DNA from: JAFGUB01 sp050305515
Lineage (GTDB): Bacteria > Campylobacterota > Campylobacteria > Campylobacterales > Sulfurimonadaceae
Reading direction: 5' to 3'
NCBI GenBank assembly: GCA_050305515.1
Contig: JBNLFL010000016.1
Span: 1-64,000 of the forward strand
DNA: 64,000 nucleotides
Below the pieces are notes generated by a model. The model was not told the DNA's origin. It made no database searches and saw only the letters and a list, made by a program, of their open reading frames with translations. Position numbers and translations under genes: made by a program. Below, in pieces: positions 45,383-54,621 of this stretch; position 1 is the first letter of the stretch; the number at the start of each line of letters is the position of its first letter.

Positions 45383-48300
45383 TTACTGCCGCTGCAGCTC
45401 TATGCTGATGGTGATGGTGTCATCCAGAGTGCTGCAGGTTTTTGTTTTCGGGTAGCTGCCTTTGAGGGTGTTGCCGCTGATCTTGCCGTTCCAGATGCCG
45501 AGTCCGGGGATGGTGAATGTGTTTTTATCGGGGTAGACATAGGCGTAGTCGGAACTGTTGTAGGCGTCGAGATGGATGCGGCGCTGTCCGCAGTAGTGGC
45601 GGAAACCGTATGTGACGGTAGCATTGTATTTGAATTTTTGCAGGCTTTCAGGACCGACATAGTGGTCTTCGACGTTGATGGTAATGGGGAACTTCTCTGT
45701 GCCGCTCTCTACTGTTGTGACGGTCGCCGTTCCTTTAAATCGTGCCGGAAGCGCCATACCGGAGCTTGCTGCGCTGGTCTGTGTCACGCTACCTTTGGAC
45801 TGCCAGGTTCCCTTGACATCATCATCAGTCCAGGTACCGCTGCCGCTGAGGTTACCTTTGGCATCTTTTTTGATGGTGCCTTTCCAGCTGAAAGTTCCAC
45901 TGCTGCCACCGGCCTGTTTGAGGTCTATCTTACCGGTGTTGCTGATGTTTCCGGTGAAGGAACCGTAGTCATCTCCTTCGTAACGCACCGTCACCTTGCC
46001 ATCTTTGGCAATCGTCATAGTAAAAGTGCCTGAAGCGAGTTTGATAATCCCGCCTGAGCCTTTCCAGCTTCCGGTCATGGTACCGCTGAAGGCAGTAGAA
46101 CCCGAAGTGGTCGTTGTACCAGTGGTAATGGAGGTTCCTGAGAGTGTGTCCGTAGAGCCTACCGTTCCCGTGGCAGTCGTACCCGTTGTCGTGCTGCTGC
46201 CGCAATCGGCAACGACATCGGTCATACCGCGGTAATTGGAACCGGAATTGTTGGCCCAGGTCGAATTTTCCGAGTCGACAATCGTATAGGTTCCTGCCGG
46301 CAGGGAGATGTTGGGTGACGCCGTCCAGTAAGCGTTGGGAACGCCGCCCTGTCCGGGTTTACCTATCGTTGACCACGGACCATACATTTTACCCGAACTA
46401 TCACGAACTCCAATAGTGCCGGGCTTGCTTCCTTTGGCATTGTTCCAGTGGTAGTTGGTGATGGAGACAAGTTTACATGTAGACTTGATGGTGAACGTAG
46501 TGGGGTTTTTCGGATTGTTTTGTACGCCGGCAATGTTACCCGTATTTAAAATGGTCTGCGATCCAGTTGTGGTCGTAGTTCCTGACGATGTATCCGAAGA
46601 AGTTGATGCGGTACCCGATGGCGTCGAAGATGTATGGGATGTTGGCGTATGCGTGTCATCATTTGAATGCGACGAATACTGCTTGCTGACAAGAATCTCT
46701 TTTTGTTTGTTCATACCCGAGTTGACCTGTTGGGTCATCTGTTCGTATCCGAAACTGTTGGAGGGCTCTTCAGGGGTGTTGTAGCTGTCAAAAGAGTTGC
46801 GGTCCCCGACAACCTGGTCTCTGCCACTGTCACGACCTGTAAAACGGTCTGTCAAAGAGAGCCCGGCAGCGGTCATCGCGGCGTCATCTTTTTTCTTCTG
46901 GGCTTCGCGATTGGCTTTCTGCTCGGCTGCCGCTACGGCGTCGGCATTTTTTTTCTTTTCCTGCAGTCTCACTCGTAACGATGCGATCAGCTGTGATATA
47001 TTCGGGTCCGGCCACTGCTTGACACTCGCTTCGAAAGATTCAAGAGCACTGGCAAGATCACTTTTGTCAAGCGCTGCCCATCCTTTTTTGTTGTAGTCTC
47101 CGGCTCTTTGCTGGCGTTTTAGCAGATCATCGAGTTTTCGTTGCACACTGGAATCGTCTTGAATCTGGAGACTTTTTTTATATGAGGAAATAGCTTCACT
47201 GAATTTGGAGTGTTCATTGAACGTATCTCCTTGCCGCGCCTCACTCTCAGCTTGTGAGACACGCTCTGCTACCTGTGGACGATACCCTGTTATGCCTTCT
47301 GTATGTTCTTCCCATTTAGGAAAGTTGTCTATAAGGCTTAAGGCTTTTTTGGGATCTCTGTTCTCGAGAAGCGCGCCAATCTCTTTGAATGTGTCTGTCG
47401 CTTTTTCCTGCATTTCAAGACTACGTTCATTATATATTGTTGAAAGTTCGTTCCAGCGAGGGTCTTCTGAGACAGGAAGTTGCCGTTGCGTCATTCTTTG
47501 TCGTATGGAGTCCATAGTGCTCATAGCACTTTTGAGTTTTCCCTCTTTAATCTGGGATTTGATGTTTGGAATGTCTTCTTGCAGTACTTTGTTCCATGGT
47601 TCTTTCCATCGTTTATACTCTTCAAGACGTTTGGCGTTGTTGACAGCTCTGGGACCACCCACCAGATCAGACAACTCAATTGCTTTGATACCTGCATTGA
47701 AATCACTGTTTTTAAGGACTTTGGATTGACCAGCATTGATAAGACGCGCTGTTAAAATAGATTGCATCGCTTGTTTGTCTTTTTCCAGCATCATGTCAGC
47801 GATGCGTTTGTAAATTTCACCCGCTTCAATCCAGAGATCTTCCCAGCCGTCGCGTTGAGGAAATATCAGGGAGTTGATTTTTTGAATATCTTCTTCAATA
47901 CACTTCGCGTTTTCTTTTTGGACGACGATTTTCAGTTTCTGATAGACCAGTTCATCATTTTTACGCATCTCATCAAAAATTTTGAGATTCTCTTCATAAT
48001 TTTTCTGGTCAACATAATTTCTGCATCCCAGGAGCGCTTTTTTTGAAAACGGCATGGGTGCATACCATGATGTCAAAGGACCGGTTGCCATACAAGGCCC
48101 ACCCTGATTCGTACCGGCATAGTAACCGCCCAATGAACCACCGGAACTTTTACAAAGACAGTTATAAAGTTTGTCAAAGTCACTCTTTCTTGAAGTCTGA
48201 TTTCCCGAAGAAACCTGAGCGCTCGAAGACGCAGGGTTGTTCAAAACGGAGTTTTCATAACCTTTGAAGGTGAACCGCTTGCTCTCTTCATCCGCATACG

Positions 48301-48967
48301 CCTTACGCAGTCTGTTCAGTGTATTTGGTATTTCGTCCCTGTCTTTTTTCAAGGAATCCATAGAGACTTTATGATCGTTTTTCAGAGCATTCAAAACCTT
48401 CATCAGTTTAGAGTTTTTCTCCAGTTCTTTTAATTTTTTAAGTACGAAGCTTTGACTGTTCTTTCCACCAGAATTCACTCCGTCTACGATGTTCCAGTCC
48501 AAATTGGTTTGAACCAGATCTTTTGAGAGGGAAAAGGGTGTCACTCCCGGAATCAAAAATTTAATTTGCTCTTCGGTGACTTGTATCTGAAGCTCATTGA
48601 TTATTTTTGACCGGCTCTTCAATGACTGGTTGGCAAGGTACGCGTACAGGTCATTCGCGTCAAGATACTCTTTGCGACACTGTTCATAGTTGTCGTCAAA
48701 GAGTTTTTTGATCGCATTGTCATTGTTGGCTTGGGGAAATGCAGAAGGTTGCCCATACTCTTTAAGTGTGCGTGCACATTTTTCTACAAGCCTGATACGT
48801 TCATCCATGGGCATACCTGGATGCGTTAGCGCTTTTTCTAAGCCTTCTTTTGCTTCATTCACCCATTGTTGTTGCGATTGATTCAAGACACGTGCATCTG
48901 CATTTGAATAAAAACTGACTAGCATGAGAAGAATAACGGAAAAGTATTTGAGAAGAGAGGGTGCCAT
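45383..48967 (-). CDS. Large secreted TPR/coiled-coil protein with C-terminal beta domains
   Basis: 1194 residues from ATG 48967, with AAGGAG upstream; an earlier ATG at 49015 sits inside the 32-bp palindrome and has no ribosome binding site. Signal peptide (to ~NADARV), helical and coiled-coil region, TPR-like part ~580-670 (AISSYKKSLQIQDD), Ser/Thr-rich linker ~760-800, a beta domain at ~824-900 (with TFTIKSTCK), a second Thr/Ser linker, lipocalin-like beta repeats ~962-1060 (GTMTGSWKGSGG; GTFSWKGTIKK), and a last Cys-bearing beta domain. It resembles a secreted adhesin or matrix protein. No named family. Confidence 0.65.
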   Translation of the reverse strand: MAPSLLKYFSVILLMLVSFYSNADARVLNQSQQQWVNEAKEGLEKALTHPGMPMDERIRLVEKCARTLKEYGQPSAFPQANNDNAIKKLFDDNYEQCRKEYLDANDLYAYLANQSLKSRSKIINELQIQVTEEQIKFLIPGVTPFSLSKDLVQTNLDWNIVDGVNSGGKNSQSFVLKKLKELEKNSKLMKVLNALKNDHKVSMDSLKKDRDEIPNTLNRLRKAYADEESKRFTFKGYENSVLNNPASSSAQVSSGNQTSRKSDFDKLYNCLCKSSGGSLGGYYAGTNQGGPCMATGPLTSWYAPMPFSKKALLGCRNYVDQKNYEENLKIFDEMRKNDELVYQKLKIVVQKENAKCIEEDIQKINSLIFPQRDGWEDLWIEAGEIYKRIADMMLEKDKQAMQSILTARLINAGQSKVLKNSDFNAGIKAIELSDLVGGPRAVNNAKRLEEYKRWKEPWNKVLQEDIPNIKSQIKEGKLKSAMSTMDSIRQRMTQRQLPVSEDPRWNELSTIYNERSLEMQEKATDTFKEIGALLENRDPKKALSLIDNFPKWEEHTEGITGYRPQVAERVSQAESEARQGDTFNEHSKFSEAISSYKKSLQIQDDSSVQRKLDDLLKRQQRAGDYNKKGWAALDKSDLASALESFEASVKQWPDPNISQLIASLRVRLQEKKKNADAVAAAEQKANREAQKKKDDAAMTAAGLSLTDRFTGRDSGRDQVVGDRNSFDSYNTPEEPSNSFGYEQMTQQVNSGMNKQKEILVSKQYSSHSNDDTHTPTSHTSSTPSGTASTSSDTSSGTTTTTGSQTILNTGNIAGVQNNPKNPTTFTIKSTCKLVSITNYHWNNAKGSKPGTIGVRDSSGKMYGPWSTIGKPGQGGVPNAYWTASPNISLPAGTYTIVDSENSTWANNSGSNYRGMTDVVADCGSSTTTGTTATGTVGSTDTLSGTSITTGTTTTSGSTAFSGTMTGSWKGSGGIIKLASGTFTMTIAKDGKVTVRYEGDDYGSFTGNISNTGKIDLKQAGGSSGTFSWKGTIKKDAKGNLSGSGTWTDDDVKGTWQSKGSVTQTSAASSGMALPARFKGTATVTTVESGTEKFPITINVEDHYVGPESLQKFKYNATVTYGFRHYCGQRRIHLDAYNSSDYAYVYPDKNTFTIPGLGIWNGKISGNTLKGSYPKTKTCSTLDDTITISIELQRQ

Positions 48968-48990
48968 AACATGCTCCTTAGTCAAGGTAA

Positions 48991-49022
48991 GATCTGAATG
49001 CTTACATGTAAGCATTCAGATC
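48991..49022. repeat. Perfect 32-bp palindrome with TTACATGTAA core
   Basis: The 16 bases at 48991-49006 (GATCTGAATGCTTACA) are the exact reverse complement of 49007-49022. The core TTACATGTAA is at 49002-49011. It lies between the CsgG-like gene and the TPR giant, 24 bases before the latter's start. As RNA it would fold into a long hairpin; as DNA it could be a dimer-binding site. No T-tract follows on either strand, so a terminator is less likely. Confidence 0.95.
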
Positions 49023-49030
49023 ATAGCTTG

Positions 49031-49047
49031 GGGAGCGGGAAGCTCCC
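49031..49047 (-). terminator. GC-rich hairpin after the CsgG-like gene, no T-tract
   Basis: GGGAGC (49031-49036) pairs with GCTCCC (49042-49047) over a five-base loop, just past the stop of the CsgG-like gene (49053). No run of T follows on the minus strand; the 32-bp palindrome comes next. It could slow transcription or stabilise the upstream mRNA end, giving more CsgG-like than giant protein. Confidence 0.4.
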
Positions 49048-49052
49048 GAAAG

Positions 49053-49802
49053 TTATTTCTTGTAGTACTGCTTCGGCGTTTTGACGATCAGCTGATTGAC
49101 CGCCTGGTCGATACAGGCGCGAATCGCTTTTTCCATCGGGGTGTTGGTGTATTTGCCCAAAGAGACGGGCAGGGCGCCTTCGCCTCTGCCGAGGGTGGTT
49201 CCCACATTGGCGTTATAGTCGGTGGTTTTGCCCTCAACCCGCGTGGCGAAGACGACGCGGCCCGATTTCATGTCGGTGGCGCGCATGTCGATGGCGACAT
49301 GCGAGTTTTTGCTTCCGCCGCCCATGGAGAGCGGCAGCTGTCCCGAAAAGAGCGAAATCCCCATACCGCCGCTGTCGGCTTCAAATTCGGAGACGACACC
49401 GTAGATGTAAAGCTCCGCTCCTTCAATGTGACCGCGTGAAGGTCCCGTACCCTCTTCGGCGCGGCGGCTGGCACTGAGGTCCTGTTCGAGCATCATATCT
49501 TTCATGGCCTGACGGTCAAGGACAATAAAGTGGTTGGAGTCAAAGAGCGAGGTCATAAGCATTTCGCGCAGACCGTCACCGATTTCGCGCGTGGCACCGG
49601 CGGCCTTGACCTGAAAGTCGCCCACTGCCACGTTGACTTTGGGACCGTTGTACTCCTGACGCTGCGCTTCATAGACGTCCATGCCCTGATTGTGCGTCGC
49701 CTGTGTCTGTGTGGGAACCTCAGGTCCCCCGCCGCCGCAGCCCGAGAGCAGCAGCATGGCTGCTGAGGCTGCGGCGATACCCAGTGATGTAATGCGTAAC
49801 AT
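49053..49802 (-). CDS. CsgG-family lipoprotein
   Basis: 249 residues. Lipobox LLLSGC with Cys22, then a Gly/Pro/Gln-rich stretch and a CsgG/LpoB-like domain: VAVGDFQVKAAGATREIGDGLREML, LDRQAMKDMMLEQ and YIYGVVSEFEADSGG. CsgG forms a nonameric outer-membrane pore that exports curli subunits; LpoB-like relatives instead stimulate penicillin-binding proteins. The setting (barrel protein before, two giant secreted proteins after) favours export. The pore constriction residues cannot be assigned by eye. Confidence 0.75.
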   Translation of the reverse strand: MLRITSLGIAAASAAMLLLSGCGGGGPEVPTQTQATHNQGMDVYEAQRQEYNGPKVNVAVGDFQVKAAGATREIGDGLREMLMTSLFDSNHFIVLDRQAMKDMMLEQDLSASRRAEEGTGPSRGHIEGAELYIYGVVSEFEADSGGMGISLFSGQLPLSMGGGSKNSHVAIDMRATDMKSGRVVFATRVEGKTTDYNANVGTTLGRGEGALPVSLGKYTNTPMEKAIRACIDQAVNQLIVKTPKQYYKK

Positions 49803-49815
49803 GACCGATCCTTTT

Positions 49816-50649
49816 TTAGTTGAAGAAGCCCATGGCTTTGACGTAGATCATAAAGGTTTTATCCAGATCACTGCCGTCATAGGAATCGATAAGCGGAATT
49901 TTGATGCCACTTGAGAGCGGAATGCCCGGAACAATATTGGTGCTGCTCAGTTCCGCCCAGAGGTCGGCAACACTCAGTTTGTCTTCCATGAAATAGGTGA
50001 ATTTCACATTGGCGACCGCAACATTGGGAAGCAGTCCCATATGCGAGATGCCGCCCATTAAAGCGATGGAATCATCATAATCATCATCCATATAATGTGT
50101 GTAATTCAACAAACCGTGGACACGCAGCTCCTGATTGAGGTCTTTAGCCAGAGCATGGGTCAGGACAATGGCTCCGGAACCCGTTCCCAGTCCATTGTCT
50201 TCATCCCCGGTCGAAGCGATGTAGCGCAGTGTAGAGATGTTGACACCGTATTCGCTCTCTAAAGTACCGAAGTGGTAGTTGGCCGATGTGGAGATATCGC
50301 CGATACCCATTTCATCGCTCTCGCCGTTGCGGACAATCGGCAGGCGGACATCAAAACCGAGATTGCCTGTCGGGTTGTAACGGGGCACGACATCGACATA
50401 ATGGATGTCGCTGCCGATGCTGAGTGTGCCGTCAACTGCCATGGCACCTTCACCTTTCGTTGCAAAATCGATCTGGTTGGTATGGTCAATGACATCGTTT
50501 TTGAAAGTCTGCATGGTTGCCAGCTCACTCGTACCCATGGCTGTTGGACAGTGTTCAACCCATGTACCGTTGATAAATTCCCAATGACATCCCGCACTTG
50601 CCAGCAGTGCGCTGGCACTTAACGCCAGTGATAGAAGAACCTTTTTCAT
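49816..50649 (-). CDS. Outer-membrane beta-barrel protein, first gene of the CsgG-type operon
   Basis: 277 residues; AAGGAG seven bases before ATG. A signal peptide (to ~LASAG) is followed by a Cys-bearing head and alternating beta strands (YNPTGNLGFDVRLP; ELRVHGLLNYTHYM) ending in an aromatic residue (GFFN), as in transporter-like DUF3187/phenol-pathway barrels. It precedes the CsgG-like gene by 13 bases. It may be the second outer-membrane part of the export system. Function unknown. Confidence 0.6.
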   Translation of the reverse strand: MKKVLLSLALSASALLASAGCHWEFINGTWVEHCPTAMGTSELATMQTFKNDVIDHTNQIDFATKGEGAMAVDGTLSIGSDIHYVDVVPRYNPTGNLGFDVRLPIVRNGESDEMGIGDISTSANYHFGTLESEYGVNISTLRYIASTGDEDNGLGTGSGAIVLTHALAKDLNQELRVHGLLNYTHYMDDDYDDSIALMGGISHMGLLPNVAVANVKFTYFMEDKLSVADLWAELSSTNIVPGIPLSSGIKIPLIDSYDGSDLDKTFMIYVKAMGFFN

Positions 50650-50678
50650 AACATACTCCTTAACTTGTTCTTATGATC

Positions 50679-50684
50679 ATTATA
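50679..50684 (-). promoter_or_regulatory. -10 element of the CsgG-type operon promoter
   Basis: TATAAT on the minus strand (seen as ATTATA here) gives a start about 22 bases before ATG 50649. A good -35 box is absent. A 14-bp palindrome holding TTACATGTAA (50739-50752) lies about 55 bases further upstream. Confidence 0.45.
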
Positions 50685-50738
50685 TACCCGGGAGTATTAA
50701 AAGATTGCTGAATGTGAAAAAAAATTGTGAAACAGATT

Positions 50739-50752
50739 TGTTACATGTAACA
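50739..50752. repeat. 14-bp palindrome TGTTACATGTAACA
   Basis: An exact TTACATGTAA (50741-50750) with two further symmetric bases on each side. It sits between the UbiB stop (50754) and the CsgG-type operon, upstream of the operon's -10 element, where a regulator could bind. Confidence 0.85.
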
Positions 50753-50753
50753 C

Positions 50754-52298
50754 TCAGCGATACAACAGGCGTATGACACCGAGGAGAAACAGTACAAGTG
50801 CGACTTCCTTTAACGAAGGATCGTAAAGAAGTGTAAAAAGGCTTGCAAAAAGTAGTACGAAGCCGGTAATAACCGGCTTGAGTGCTTCATCAAAACTCTT
50901 TTGAAGCCAGCTCAACTGCAATCGCGAGAGTTCGACTTCGAGGCTGCCTTCACTGGCACGGTGCAGCGTCTGGCGCAGTGCCTTGATGTCCATCGGCAGC
51001 GCCTTGAACTCATCAATGAGCGTTTCGACAATGCTCTCCTTGGCTCCGAGTGCGCGGGGAATATTGCGCTGCAAAATGGGCAGGATGTCCTTGATACCGT
51101 TAAAGTTTTCGATGTAGGTCGTCCCCAGCCCTTCGATGATGGCACTCACACGCAGAATGTAGATGGCTTCCTGCGGCAGCTTGAAGGGTAGGGTGCGGGT
51201 CTGCTCCATCACTTCAAAGGCAAGCTGCTGCATGCTTCCCGCACTGAGATGGTCGTTGTCGAAGATATCGAACATTCGTTCCGTAAACTCGGCGAGCTCT
51301 GCTTCGGGCGCTTCGTAACTGACCGTACCCATGCGTTTGCTGGCACTTACGTAACGCTCGAAATTACGCTCGTGGGCGGCCTGAATCATCTCGATGATGG
51401 CAACGCGCAGATGTTCGGGAACCCGCTTGACCATGCCGAAATCAAGCAGTATGAGATTTCCCTCGGGCGAGACCAGAAGGTTTCCCGGATGCGGGTCGGC
51501 ATGGAAAAAGCCGCGAACGAGCATCTGTTCGGTGTAAAAGCGTACCAGCTGGTCGATGAGCGGATGAAAATCGATGCCGAGACGTCGCAGCGCTTCCTTG
51601 TCATCGAAACGCACGCCGGTCTCAAAGCTCATGACCAACGCGTCATCGCAGCTGTATGCATCAAACGGTTCCGGAAAGCGTACGCCAGAATCGGCATAGA
51701 CCGTTGCGAATTTTTTCAGGTTGGCGCGTTCCTGATTGAGGCTGACTTCCTGAAGAATCATGGTACCGAACTCGGCAATCAGCGCTTCGATGGAGTGTTT
51801 GGTGTAGTGTGAGAAGAGCGGTCGGAAAAGGGCATTGAAAAAACGGACGATGTACATGTCGGCGCGCACCTGACGCTCGATTCCCAAACGGCGCAGTTTG
51901 ACAGCGACACGGGTGCCCTCATGCAGCGTCGCTTCATGCACCTGTCCGATGGACGCCGATGCCAGCGCACTTTGGTTGAAAGAAGCAAAAGGCTTTTTTT
52001 CTGAAAATGCCGCAGTAAAGACCTGCTGAAAATCTGCCTTGCTCATGGGTGGAAGCTCGTCATGCAGGCTTTTGAGCGCGTACATGTAATCACTGCTGAA
52101 AAAATCCGAACGGGTGGCGAGCACCTGTGCCAGTTTGATAAAACTGGCCCCGAGGGTTATGACCGCATCACGCAGCGCTTCGGGTGAAAGCGGGGTGAAG
52201 AAAAGGAGCCGGGGACGCTTTCGCATGAGAAGATAGAGCGAGAGCAGAAAACGGAAAACGCGCCAGATGCGCGAGGGTGCGTAAGGGTTTCTTCTCAC
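50754..52298 (-). CDS. UbiB/ABC1 family atypical kinase
   Basis: 514 residues from GTG 52298, overlapping the phasin-like stop as GTGA. Family marks: ASASIGQVHEA (the Ala/Ser-rich loop of UbiB, normally AAASIGQVH), VAVKLRRLG (ATP Lys), HADPHPGNLLVSPEGNLILLDFG (catalytic and metal Asp), and two C-terminal membrane helices. In quinone-making bacteria it supports prenylated quinone synthesis at the membrane through ATPase activity. A menaquinone-type decarboxylase gene follows nearby. Confidence 0.88.
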   Translation of the reverse strand: MRRNPYAPSRIWRVFRFLLSLYLLMRKRPRLLFFTPLSPEALRDAVITLGASFIKLAQVLATRSDFFSSDYMYALKSLHDELPPMSKADFQQVFTAAFSEKKPFASFNQSALASASIGQVHEATLHEGTRVAVKLRRLGIERQVRADMYIVRFFNALFRPLFSHYTKHSIEALIAEFGTMILQEVSLNQERANLKKFATVYADSGVRFPEPFDAYSCDDALVMSFETGVRFDDKEALRRLGIDFHPLIDQLVRFYTEQMLVRGFFHADPHPGNLLVSPEGNLILLDFGMVKRVPEHLRVAIIEMIQAAHERNFERYVSASKRMGTVSYEAPEAELAEFTERMFDIFDNDHLSAGSMQQLAFEVMEQTRTLPFKLPQEAIYILRVSAIIEGLGTTYIENFNGIKDILPILQRNIPRALGAKESIVETLIDEFKALPMDIKALRQTLHRASEGSLEVELSRLQLSWLQKSFDEALKPVITGFVLLFASLFTLLYDPSLKEVALVLFLLGVIRLLYR

Positions 52299-52558
52299 TT
52301 GAGTTCGGATTTAAGCGCCTCGATATCTGCTTTGGTGGCAAGCCCAAGTTCGTCGATGACCTCTTTCAACGCTTCTTTGAGTTTCAGTTTCAAACGCTCC
52401 TCTTCCGCTTCTCCGTGACTTTTGAGCCGTTCGAGAAATGCCTCACCGTCGCTTTTTGCAAGTTTGCCCTGATCTTCCAGACGTTTGAGCTCCTCTTCGA
52501 CACGGTCTTTGATAAGCAGTGCGCCGCCGAGTGTGGTGTAAAGTGCTTCTTTAAACAT
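52295..52558 (-). CDS. Phasin-like small helical protein
   Basis: 87 residues; AAAGGAGG precedes the ATG. Long amphipathic helix with heptads (residues ~15-70) and an end LATKADIEALKSEL, as in PhaF/PhaI-type phasins. UbiK, a coiled-coil helper of quinone biosynthesis, has a similar size and end. Coupled to ubiB by a GTGA overlap, which supports a role beside UbiB rather than on storage granules; no PHA synthesis gene is nearby. Confidence 0.55.
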   Translation of the reverse strand: MFKEALYTTLGGALLIKDRVEEELKRLEDQGKLAKSDGEAFLERLKSHGEAEEERLKLKLKEALKEVIDELGLATKADIEALKSELK

Positions 52559-52671
52559 GGATGCCTCCTTTGGGTATGGGTTCTAAAAGCGATTGTACAG
52601 AATTGGAAACAATATTGGTAGTGGCGTGGTGTCGATCTATCGGGCAAAACGCCCGAAAAGCGTTTTGGAAG

Positions 52672-54492
52672 TCAGATGATCTGGAATTTTTCGAGAAATG
52701 CCGCATCGGCATCGATAATGCCGCGAGTGTTCAGCGAGGCGATGACATCGCTATCGCAGACGACATCACCCGGCCATTCGCGCTCAAAGCCGTCAATGGC
52801 GCTTTTGTTGGTGGCATCAATGCCCAGAGCGTGCTCGCGCCAGATATCGCGCATGGCGTCGATATTGTTGACCGTACGCCAGATAAGCATGTAGGGGTTC
52901 TCCACGCTGTTGCGCTGCTCATCCACAAAGACGACAATACGCAAATGTTCCGCAAGCGGTGCGAGTGCATCGTAGAGCTCTTTGGCCGGAGCGTCTTTGG
53001 AAAACTGCATGACGGTGATGGGGTTGGCGGTATGGGTCATGTACTGCTTCAGCGCTACGATGCGCACATCAAGTGCGCGGGCTTTTTCCAGAAGTTCTTT
53101 ATCACCGAGAAGCTTACATGTAAACTCCTGAGCGGCTCCCGTGGCGTCAATACCCAGTTTGCCGCCGATGAGCTCTTCGTCGGCAGAGTGATCAAGCGCA
53201 TCGACGATGCCTTCGGTAATGAGCAGGGATTTGAAATTCATGTGATTCAGAATATGTTCGGTGATCGCTTCGTAGTCGGCCAGGGCGGGCGCGCTCTCAT
53301 CCACGAATATGGCGTGTTTGACAAAGCTCATCTGCCCCACGCCCCAGAAGGCGTGCATCAGCTGTTTGGCATGCCCTTTGAAATGGGGTTTGATCTTGGC
53401 AAGAATAAGGTTGTGAAAGACCCCGTTTTCGGGCATGTGGTAATCCACAAGATCGGGCGCGGTGGTCTGAAGCAGCGGCAGAAAAATACGCTCGGTTCCC
53501 CACCCCATAAACTTGTCTTCAAGCGGCGGTTTTCCAACGACCGTGGCCTGATAGATCGGGTTTTCTCTGGTGGTGATGGCGCTTACATGTAAGAGCGGGT
53601 AGGGCTCTTTGAGGGTGTAGTAACCGGTGTGGTCGCCAAAGGGCCCTTCAATGCGCATTTCGCTCGGATCGACCTCGCCCTCGATGATGATGTCGGCATC
53701 TTCGGGCACGTAGATGTCATTGGTGAGCGACTTCACCAGCCGCGCATTCTGACGGCGTACAAACCCGTAAAGCAGCAGTTCGAACATGCCATAAGGCATG
53801 GGGGCCTGACCGCACCAGATGTAGAGCGGATCGCCCCCGATGGCGACGGAAACGGGCATCTTTTTACCCGCCTTCTGGTACTGATCGAAAAAGTGCGAAG
53901 AGTCTTTATGGATCTGCCAGTGCATGCCCAGCGTGTTGTCCTCATACTGCTGCAGGCGGTACATGCCGAGATTCTGGAGTTTGCCATCAAGGCTCTGGGT
54001 GTAGACCTGACCCATGGTGATAAACGGCCCGCCGTCCTCGCTCCATGTGGTGAGGATGGGCAGGCGGTTCAGGTCGGCATTTTTGCCAAGGTACTGGCGC
54101 GCCTGACACGCTCCTTCGCCTTTTAAGCGTTTGGGCGGGACGCTTTTAAGCCCCAGCAGCTTTCCGGCAAACGAAAGCTTGTTCATAAACCCTTCGGGCG
54201 GCTTCATGTGCAGCAGTTCGCGGATCTCGGCGGCCAGATCGTCGGGATGGCGTCCGAAAAGCCACTCGGTAATCTCAAAGTTGGCGAACATGTTCATGAC
54301 GACGGGCATGTCGTATTCGATTCCTTTGGCCCTGTTGATCGGCCGGGTAAAAAGCAGTACTTTGGAGTCGGGTTTTTTGACCTCCACGTAGGCGACGTGG
54401 GGAATCTCCAGATAGACGTCGAGGGGTTCGTCAATGGTCTTGAGCCACCCTTTGGCCTCAAGCGCTTCAAGGGTGCGTTTCATGTCGCTCAT
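52672..54492 (-). CDS. UbiD-family decarboxylase, menaquinone type (MqnL-like)
   Basis: 606 residues. I chose ATG 54492 because AAGGA lies five bases upstream; a Met one codon earlier is only two bases from it. The protein has UbiD core segments (EIPHVAYVEVKKPDSKVLLF; GEVDPSEMRIEGPFGDHTGYY, with prFMN-site residues; PIYQATVVGKPPLED) and the ~600-residue length usual in Campylobacterota. In the futalosine pathway this family decarboxylates the naphthoic acid precursor of menaquinone using prenylated FMN. No other mqn gene is in the window. The TTACATGTAA at 54501 merges with the ribosome binding site; two others lie inside (53114, 53583). Confidence 0.82.
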   Translation of the reverse strand: MSDMKRTLEALEAKGWLKTIDEPLDVYLEIPHVAYVEVKKPDSKVLLFTRPINRAKGIEYDMPVVMNMFANFEITEWLFGRHPDDLAAEIRELLHMKPPEGFMNKLSFAGKLLGLKSVPPKRLKGEGACQARQYLGKNADLNRLPILTTWSEDGGPFITMGQVYTQSLDGKLQNLGMYRLQQYEDNTLGMHWQIHKDSSHFFDQYQKAGKKMPVSVAIGGDPLYIWCGQAPMPYGMFELLLYGFVRRQNARLVKSLTNDIYVPEDADIIIEGEVDPSEMRIEGPFGDHTGYYTLKEPYPLLHVSAITTRENPIYQATVVGKPPLEDKFMGWGTERIFLPLLQTTAPDLVDYHMPENGVFHNLILAKIKPHFKGHAKQLMHAFWGVGQMSFVKHAIFVDESAPALADYEAITEHILNHMNFKSLLITEGIVDALDHSADEELIGGKLGIDATGAAQEFTCKLLGDKELLEKARALDVRIVALKQYMTHTANPITVMQFSKDAPAKELYDALAPLAEHLRIVVFVDEQRNSVENPYMLIWRTVNNIDAMRDIWREHALGIDATNKSAIDGFEREWPGDVVCDSDVIASLNTRGIIDADAAFLEKFQII

Positions 54493-54621
54493 CATTTTCC
54501 TTACATGTAAAAAGAATTAAAGGGTTATTCTATCATTTTGGGCTTAGGGCTTGAAAGAAACGTGGTTGTATTGGCATTGTAAAACGCTCTCTTTGGCGGA
54601 GAAAACGAAGGGACTCAGTGC

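Noticed and set aside
49031..49047. Strong intrinsic terminator splitting the CsgG-type operon
   Set aside because: The hairpin has no T-tract and downstream genes continue on the same strand with tight spacing, so I list it only as a possible attenuator.
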